A stretch of DNA of 64,000 bases from JBJYKD01 sp049310025 (GTDB lineage Bacteria; Bacillota; Thermosediminibacteria; Thermosediminibacterales; Tepidanaerobacteraceae). The notes beneath the pieces are model-generated. The model was not told the origin of the DNA. It worked only from the letters and a program-made list of their open reading frames with translations, and did not search any database. The translations under genes were made by a program, and so were the position numbers. Every line of letters begins with the position of its first letter. Position 1 is the first letter of the stretch. This document shows positions 59,291 through 64,000 of the stretch, piece after piece. Location: the NCBI RefSeq assembly GCF_049310025.1, contig NZ_JBJYKD010000010.1:1-64000 (forward strand), given 5' to 3'.

Positions 59291-60202
59291 CTACACCTCC
59301 ATTCCAAGCGCAGCGCGGCGAGTCAGGTTGCAGGTATTATTCTTATACTCCCGTGCGGCATTGAAAAATTGCTCAATCCCGCGCTCATCGGAGTTTTCAA
59401 TGGCGGTTTCGAGAATCGAAAGTTCTTCTTTAAAGGCCGCAATGAGCGGCAGTATCCGGTCTTTGTTGGCAATCAGTATGTCACTCCACATCCGCGTGCC
59501 CGATGCCGCTATACGGGTGGTGTCCCTCCAGCCTCCGCCGGCCACATTTATGACATCGCCTCCCGGGTGAACCCTTTTCACGGTGTTCACGAGGGTTGTG
59601 GAAATCACCTGCGGCAAATGACTTACGGCTGCCACGGCCAGGTCGTGATCTTCCGGCGACATCAGAACGGGCCTGGCCCCCAGGTCTCTCACCAGCTGAA
59701 CAAGGGTCCAGAGCTCTTCGGCCCCCGTGCTTGAAGTAGGTGTAATCACATAAGAAGCGCCCATAAACAGGTCAGGCCTGGACCACCTGTAGCCCGAGCG
59801 TTCCGAACCGGCCATGGGATGGCCCCCAATAAAGGTCACCCCCGGCGCAAGAAACGGCTCCACCGCATCTATAACGCTCTTTTTCACGCTGCCGGTGTCG
59901 GTTAATATGGCTCCTTTTGGGATACAGTTCATTACCCTGCGAAGCACCGGAGCGATGTCGAAAACAGGCACGCAGAGAAATACGAGATTGACATCTTTCA
60001 GGGCCTGTTTGAGTTTTTCTTCATCTTTAATATCACGTATATTTCCGCTCGAGCCGTCTATCACACCGTCGTTTTTAGCCAGCGCCAGTGTCTCGTCATC
60101 CACGTCAAAACCCGTGACTTTAACGCCCATCTTATTAAAAGCTTTGGCCAGAGAACCCCCTATGAGCCCCAATCCCATCACGGCGACTTTTTTAATTTCC
60201 AT
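59291..60202 (-). CDS. tyrA: Prephenate dehydrogenase
   Basis: The 303-residue enzyme has the NAD-binding motif VMGLGLIGGSLAKAF, DTGSVKKSVIDAV, FIGGHPMAGSERSG and LAVAAVSHLPQVIS. It makes 4-hydroxyphenylpyruvate for tyrosine. ATG at 60202 overlaps the aroF stop region by eleven bases; TTG at 60208 is an alternative. There is no C-terminal ACT domain, so feedback control is probably absent or different. Confidence 0.95.
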   Translation of the reverse strand: MEIKKVAVMGLGLIGGSLAKAFNKMGVKVTGFDVDDETLALAKNDGVIDGSSGNIRDIKDEEKLKQALKDVNLVFLCVPVFDIAPVLRRVMNCIPKGAILTDTGSVKKSVIDAVEPFLAPGVTFIGGHPMAGSERSGYRWSRPDLFMGASYVITPTSSTGAEELWTLVQLVRDLGARPVLMSPEDHDLAVAAVSHLPQVISTTLVNTVKRVHPGGDVINVAGGGWRDTTRIAASGTRMWSDILIANKDRILPLIAAFKEELSILETAIENSDERGIEQFFNAAREYKNNTCNLTRRAALGMEV

Positions 60203-61217
60203 CTGCAAAGCGCCTCCCGCTTACAGCCGCGACCTGGTTTATTTCTCTGCACAGAGCCATGAATTTTTCGGGGTTCAGGGATTGCGGCCCGTCGGAAAGG
60301 GCTTCTTTGGGGTTGGGGTGAACCTCCACTATCAGGCCGTCGGCGCCCACCGCCACGGCACCCCTGGCCAGAGGGCAAACCCAGCGCCAGTTGCCTGCGG
60401 CGTGGCTGGGGTCCACAATTACCGGAAGATGGCTTAAGTGCTTTACAATGGGAACGGCACTTATATCCAGCGTATTTCTGGTCATGGTTTCAAAAGTCCT
60501 TATACCACGCTCACAGAGGATTACGTTGAAATTGCCTTCATTCATAATATATTCGGCGGCGTTTAGCCATTCTTCAATGGTGGCCGAAAGGCCCCGCTTG
60601 AGCATAACCGGCTTGCCGGTCTTCCCCACGGCCTTCAGAAGGGGAAAGTTCTGCATGTTCCTGGCGCCGATTTGAAGTATGTCCGCATATTCGGCCACAA
60701 CGTCCACCGTATCGGTTCCCACCACTTCGGTGATCACGGGGAGGCCGGTCTTTTCCCGGGCTTCCGCCAGAAGCTTCAAGCCTTCTTCGCCCATCCCCTG
60801 GAAGGAATAGGGAGAGGTCCTGGGTTTGAAAGCCCCGCCCCGGAGTATTTTGGCGCCGCCCTTTTTGACGATTTCCGCAGTCTCCAGAAGCTGCTGCCGG
60901 CTCTCCACGGCACAGGGGCCGGCCATGAGGATTACCTCATCGCCTCCTATTTCCACATCCCCGACTTTTATCACCGTGCGTTCCGGATGGAATGTGCGGC
61001 TGGCCAGTTTGTACGGTTCCATTATGGGCACTATTTTTTCCACGCCGTCCATCAGTTCGATGGGCTTATCGGCAAGCTTCCTGCGGTCGCCGATAACCCC
61101 TATTATTGTAACATCGGTTCCATGTGATATATGAACCCCAAGTCCCGCATTTTTTACCACCTCACAGACATTTTCGATATTCTTTTGGGTTGCGTTTTTT
61201 TCCATTACTATAATCAA
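60192..61217 (-). CDS. aroF: DAHP synthase (type I beta, with N-terminal regulatory domain)
   Basis: The 341-residue enzyme joins phosphoenolpyruvate and erythrose-4-phosphate, the first step of aromatic synthesis. Residues 1-70 form a ferredoxin-like regulatory domain (MEKNATQKNIENVCEVVKNAGLGVHISHG), then LMAGPCAVESRQQ, GGAFKPRTSPYSFQGMGEEGL, KRGLSATIEEW, VDPSHAAGNWRWV. TTG at 61217 follows AGGAG by eight bases. Confidence 0.95.
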   Translation of the reverse strand: MIIVMEKNATQKNIENVCEVVKNAGLGVHISHGTDVTIIGVIGDRRKLADKPIELMDGVEKIVPIMEPYKLASRTFHPERTVIKVGDVEIGGDEVILMAGPCAVESRQQLLETAEIVKKGGAKILRGGAFKPRTSPYSFQGMGEEGLKLLAEAREKTGLPVITEVVGTDTVDVVAEYADILQIGARNMQNFPLLKAVGKTGKPVMLKRGLSATIEEWLNAAEYIMNEGNFNVILCERGIRTFETMTRNTLDISAVPIVKHLSHLPVIVDPSHAAGNWRWVCPLARGAVAVGADGLIVEVHPNPKEALSDGPQSLNPEKFMALCREINQVAAVSGRRFADGN

Positions 61218-61306
61218 GGGAATCGCTCCTCTCGAATCAATGTGGGCATGTAGATGACAACAGAAGAGCACCGGTTATGCCGGCGCCGGCGAACTTTTTC
61301 AATCAG

Positions 61307-62242
61307 TCAGCCAACCCTTTCTCCCCCCGCAGGGGGATAACCCTTTACCACCGGCTGTGCCTGATAACCTGAGGCATTTCGGTCTCTTCCGGCATATAGA
61401 GGATAATAGTTTCCTGCGGGATATGATCCCAATATTTTAAAATGGTTGGTATGAGATTTTAATTTTTCCAAAGCTTCTTTTAAAGTATTATCTTCCCTGT
61501 GGCCTTCCACTTCCATGAAGAACACGTATTCGCCCAGAGTCCTTCTGGAAGGCCTTGACTCTATCTTGGTCAGATTTAAACCCCGTTCGGCGAAGACTTT
61601 CAGGCTGTTAAAAAGGCTGCCGGGCCGGTTTTCCGTTGAAAAAACTATGGCTGTTTTATCGCGCCCGGTCCTCTTTTCATCAGAAGAGGACAATACAAAA
61701 AACCGGGTCATATTATTTTTACATCCCTGGATATCCTCCGCCAGGACCTTTAATCCGTAGATCCGGCAAAGGCGACGGCCTCCTACGGCCGCGGCATTGC
61801 CGCCCAGTTCCGAAACGATGCGGGCCGCCTCGGAGGTGCTCAGCGTATCTTTTATTACGGCCCGGGGTAAATGCTCGGATAAAAACTTCCGGCTCTGGAA
61901 AATGGCCTGGGGGTGTGAGTATACGGTTTCCACCGCCTCCAGAGGAATTTCCTCTTTGGCCAGAAGGTTCTGCCTGATGGGCAAAACGATTTCACCCTTT
62001 ATTTTGACTTCCACTTCGTGTATTAACATATCGAGAGTTATGTTCACCGACCCTTCCAGGGAATTCTCCACGGGAACCACGGCCATATCGATTTCCCCGT
62101 TCAGGGCGTACATAAGTTCCGGTATGGAAGAAAATTGCATTTTTATGAAGCTTGAGCCACCCCCGGCCATTGCGAGATACTTTTCCAGCGCTTCTTCGGT
62201 AAATGTGCCTTCGGGACCCAAAAATCCTATTCTGATAGCCAT
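61307..62242 (-). CDS. pheA: Prephenate dehydratase
   Basis: The 311-residue enzyme has IRIGFLGPEGTFTEEAL, VPVENSLEGSVNITLDML and NMTRFFVLS (catalytic Thr), and a C-terminal ACT domain with NLTKIESRPSRRTLGEYVFFME for phenylalanine feedback. A 40-residue Gly/Tyr/Pro-rich tail (YPAGNYYPLYAGRDRNASGY) extends beyond the ACT domain. ATG at 62242 is eight bases from AGGTGG. First gene of the T-box operon. Confidence 0.95.
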   Translation of the reverse strand: MAIRIGFLGPEGTFTEEALEKYLAMAGGGSSFIKMQFSSIPELMYALNGEIDMAVVPVENSLEGSVNITLDMLIHEVEVKIKGEIVLPIRQNLLAKEEIPLEAVETVYSHPQAIFQSRKFLSEHLPRAVIKDTLSTSEAARIVSELGGNAAAVGGRRLCRIYGLKVLAEDIQGCKNNMTRFFVLSSSDEKRTGRDKTAIVFSTENRPGSLFNSLKVFAERGLNLTKIESRPSRRTLGEYVFFMEVEGHREDNTLKEALEKLKSHTNHFKILGSYPAGNYYPLYAGRDRNASGYQAQPVVKGYPPAGGERVG

Positions 62243-62267
62243 ATCATATCCCACCTTTTGAGTATAT

Positions 62268-62309
62268 AAAAAAACCCCTCATCCCCCTTATAAAAGGGGC
62301 GAGAGGTTT
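62268..62309 (-). terminator. T-box terminator
   Basis: ACCTCTCGCCCCTT pairs with AAGGGGGATGAGGGGT and is followed by TTTTTTT. It forms when tRNA is charged and shuts off the pheA operon. Confidence 0.9.
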
Positions 62310-62578
62310 CCCGCGGTACCACCCAAATTGGCCCTGTCTGAATAAAAGGCCCACTCTTTATAAGGGTACGAGGCACATGCTGCCTTTATACCCCCTCCCT
62401 TTTAACGGCGGAAGCTCCGGTCCCACCTACTTGCCTTCCGGCGTTCAGCTGACAGCTCCAGGGGGAACTTCAAAGGATCCCTTCATACCGGCTTTCACCC
62501 TCCCGGCTCGCTTTAAATCGAGAATCCCTCTACTTTCCCCTGTCATGGCCTATGGTCATGAAAAAATTCTTGAATTAT
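62268..62578 (-). ncRNA. T-box leader for the pheA operon (tRNA-Phe)
   Basis: The minus strand has AAAGTAGAGG near the 5' end of stem I, the GGAGGGTGAAAGCC apical region, GAAG-TTC-CCCCTGG as a plausible specifier loop (UUC, Phe), and the T-box GGGTGGTACCGCG at about 62320-62332 that pairs with uncharged tRNA. It ends in the overlapping terminator. It senses tRNA-Phe charging to control pheA-aroF-tyrA-aroA. Confidence 0.95.
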
Positions 62579-62587
62579 GTTGAAAGA

Positions 62588-62616
62588 ATTATAGTATATA
62601 ATATTTCATTTGTCAA
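62588..62616 (-). promoter_or_regulatory. Promoter of the T-box operon
   Basis: Perfect TTGACA and TATAAT on the minus strand with a 17-base spacer, ten bases or so before the T-box. Confidence 0.85.
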
Positions 62617-62682
62617 TATGTAATTTTGCAGGTTTGTGGTTATTTTATGATAATGTCATCTTAAAACTTCTCAGTGAAAATG

Positions 62683-63195
62683 TCACTCGCTTTGTTTCAT
62701 ATATTCCTCCGCAAGTTCGGCATATTCTACGGCCCGTTTTCTGGCCATTTCTATGTATTCTTCAGGAAGCTGCTTCACCACTTTTGCCGGAACTCCCACC
62801 GCAAGCGAGTAGGGCGGAATTTCTTTGCCTTCGGTGACAAGAGCCCCCGCTCCGATTAATGCCCCCTCGCCAATCACCGCCCCGTCGAGGATAATGGCCC
62901 CCATGCCGATAAAGGCGTTGTCTTTTATGGTGCAGCCGTGGATTATGGCCCCGTGGCCTACGGTGACATTGCTCCCTATAACCGCCGGAAATTCACCCGC
63001 CACGTGAACAATGGCGCCGTCCTGGATATTGGTATACGAACCCACCTCTATTTTGTTCACATCGCCCCGCAGCACCGCCCGGTGCCATACGCTTGATTTT
63101 TCTCCAATGGTCACATCGCCTATCACATCGGCGGTGGGTGCTACAAAACAGGTCTCGTGAATATTGGGCGTTTTGTCCTTAAACTTTATCCGCAT
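62683..63195 (-). CDS. Gamma-carbonic-anhydrase-like hexapeptide protein
   Basis: The 170-residue left-handed beta-helix protein has hexapeptide repeats from about 15-130, HRAVLRGDVNKIEVGSYTNIQDGAIVH and VGHGAIIHGCTI, with the three zinc-ligand histidines of the YrdA/gamma-carbonic anhydrase group. Whether it has anhydrase activity is unknown. GGAGGG precedes the ATG. Confidence 0.88.
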   Translation of the reverse strand: MRIKFKDKTPNIHETCFVAPTADVIGDVTIGEKSSVWHRAVLRGDVNKIEVGSYTNIQDGAIVHVAGEFPAVIGSNVTVGHGAIIHGCTIKDNAFIGMGAIILDGAVIGEGALIGAGALVTEGKEIPPYSLAVGVPAKVVKQLPEEYIEMARKRAVEYAELAEEYMKQSE

Positions 63196-63264
63196 CCGTT
63201 TTCCCTCCAGATCCAGAATATATTGCGATAACGTCGCATAATTTTGTATTTATTTTACCAGAAA

Positions 63265-64000
63265 TCACCGCATTGTAAAGTGGCAATCGCTCCGCCTTTT
63301 TTCATATTCACGGCAGACCCTGCCGATGTACTCCGCCAGATCCAGAACTCTCATGGTGTAGCCGTATTCATTATCGTACCATGCCAGGACTTTTACCACC
63401 CTGTCGTCGATGACCATGGTGGAAAGGCCGTCGACAATGGAAGAATGGGGATTTTTTAAAAAGTCTGCGGAAACCAGCGGTTCCTCGGTATAATCCAGTA
63501 TACCTTTTAATTCCCCGGAAGATGCGTCTTTTAACAAACTGTTTACCTCTTCCTTCGAAGTGGGTTTTGCCACATTGGCCACAAAGTCTATTATCGACAC
63601 CGCCGGAGTGGGAACCCTGAAGGCGCAGCCGTTCAATTTCCCCGAAAGATGGGGTATCACAAGGCCTATGGCTTTAGCGGCCCCCGTGGTGGTGGGAATT
63701 ATGGACATGGCCGCCCCTCTCGCCCGTCTGAGGTCTTTATGGGGTTTATCCACCAGCCGCTGGTCGGCAGTATAAGAGTGTACCGTCGTCAGTGACCCGT
63801 TGATTATTTTCAGGTTTTTATCCAGCACTTTGACCACCGGCGCAAGGCAATTGGTGGTGCAGGACGCCGAAGACAGTATAAAATCTTTTTCAGGAGAAAA
63901 ATCCCCTTCATTTACACCCATCACTACGGTCCTGTCAACATCCTCGGCCGGAGCGGTGATGATGACTCTTTTAGCCCCGGCCTTCAAATGTTTTGCCGCA
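63265..64000 (-). CDS. gap2: Glyceraldehyde-3-phosphate dehydrogenase, second copy (partial)
   Basis: The open frame continues past the right edge; the visible 245 residues have SSASCTTNCLAPVVKVL (catalytic cysteine), HSYTADQRLVDKPHKDLRRARGA and WYDNEYGYTMRVLDLAE. It is clearly diverged from the gap at 45531-46544. Two copies often divide glycolytic and gluconeogenic roles (GapA/GapB) or NAD/NADP use; the deciding N-terminal residues are outside the window. Confidence 0.93.
   Translation of the reverse strand, partial: AAKHLKAGAKRVIITAPAEDVDRTVVMGVNEGDFSPEKDFILSSASCTTNCLAPVVKVLDKNLKIINGSLTTVHSYTADQRLVDKPHKDLRRARGAAMSIIPTTTGAAKAIGLVIPHLSGKLNGCAFRVPTPAVSIIDFVANVAKPTSKEEVNSLLKDASSGELKGILDYTEEPLVSADFLKNPHSSIVDGLSTMVIDDRVVKVLAWYDNEYGYTMRVLDLAEYIGRVCREYEKRRSDCHFTMR

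Overview
The window reads as a chromosome segment of an anaerobic, spore-forming, probably thermophilic low-GC Gram-positive (Clostridia, Thermoanaerobacterales-like). The pointers are a CggR-linked glycolytic operon, a Phe T-box, a class I c-di-GMP riboswitch, sigma-54, a pyrophosphate-energised membrane pump and a SPOCS-domain (spore coat type) protein. No species can be named from the sequence alone.

Bases 1 to about 30,195 are most of a siphovirus-type prophage. Nearly all lytic genes are on the minus strand, so the phage map reads from right to left. The order is immunity region (27.7-30.1 kb); early and replication genes with RecT, a Gam-like protein, a replication initiator and a DnaC-like loader (20-26.6 kb); an ArpU/RinA-type late regulator followed by a terminator; then packaging and head genes (terminases, portal, minor capsid, scaffold, capsid), connectors, major tail protein, tail chaperone with a -1 frameshift, tape measure, Dit, and a Tal-like tail tip with histidine-rich fibre parts. 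The left end (lysis genes, probably the integrase) is outside the window. Plus-strand passengers break the lytic order: a secreted stalk-like protein (453-1154), two related winged-helix/membrane-anchor proteins each convergent with a tiny membrane peptide (26.7-27.7 kb), and a lysogeny-side run cI, SLATT membrane protein, ThsB-like TIR protein, ImmA peptidase (28.1-30.1 kb). A 129-nt tRNA-like element with too many arms lies among the early genes (23,165-23,293). The prophage abuts the 3' end of a tRNA-Glu gene, a likely attachment site.

From 30.2 to 39.2 kb are host genes: tRNA-Glu and tRNA-Gln, an orphan Phd/YefM antitoxin, FmdB-type zinc ribbon, smpB-rnr, azlCD, a ChrB-like protein coupled to an MFS transporter behind a 16-bp palindrome, hppA and secG. 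From 39.5 to 46.7 kb is a lower-glycolysis cluster transcribed gap, cggR, pgk, tpiA, gpmI, eno. A CggR-type operator lies at the promoter and a hairpin separates gap from cggR. rpoN follows.

From 48.7 to 51.7 kb an MCP and CheW sit downstream of the c-di-GMP-I riboswitch. Then come a DUF72 protein, a structured terminated RNA (about 53,005-53,277), a glycine-zipper stress protein, a Gln-rich coiled-coil protein, an FG-GAP/SPOCS fusion and aspartokinase. From 57.8 to 62.6 kb a T-box-controlled operon pheA-aroF-tyrA-aroA makes phenylalanine and tyrosine precursors. The window closes with a gamma-carbonic-anhydrase-like protein and the 3' part of a second gap gene.
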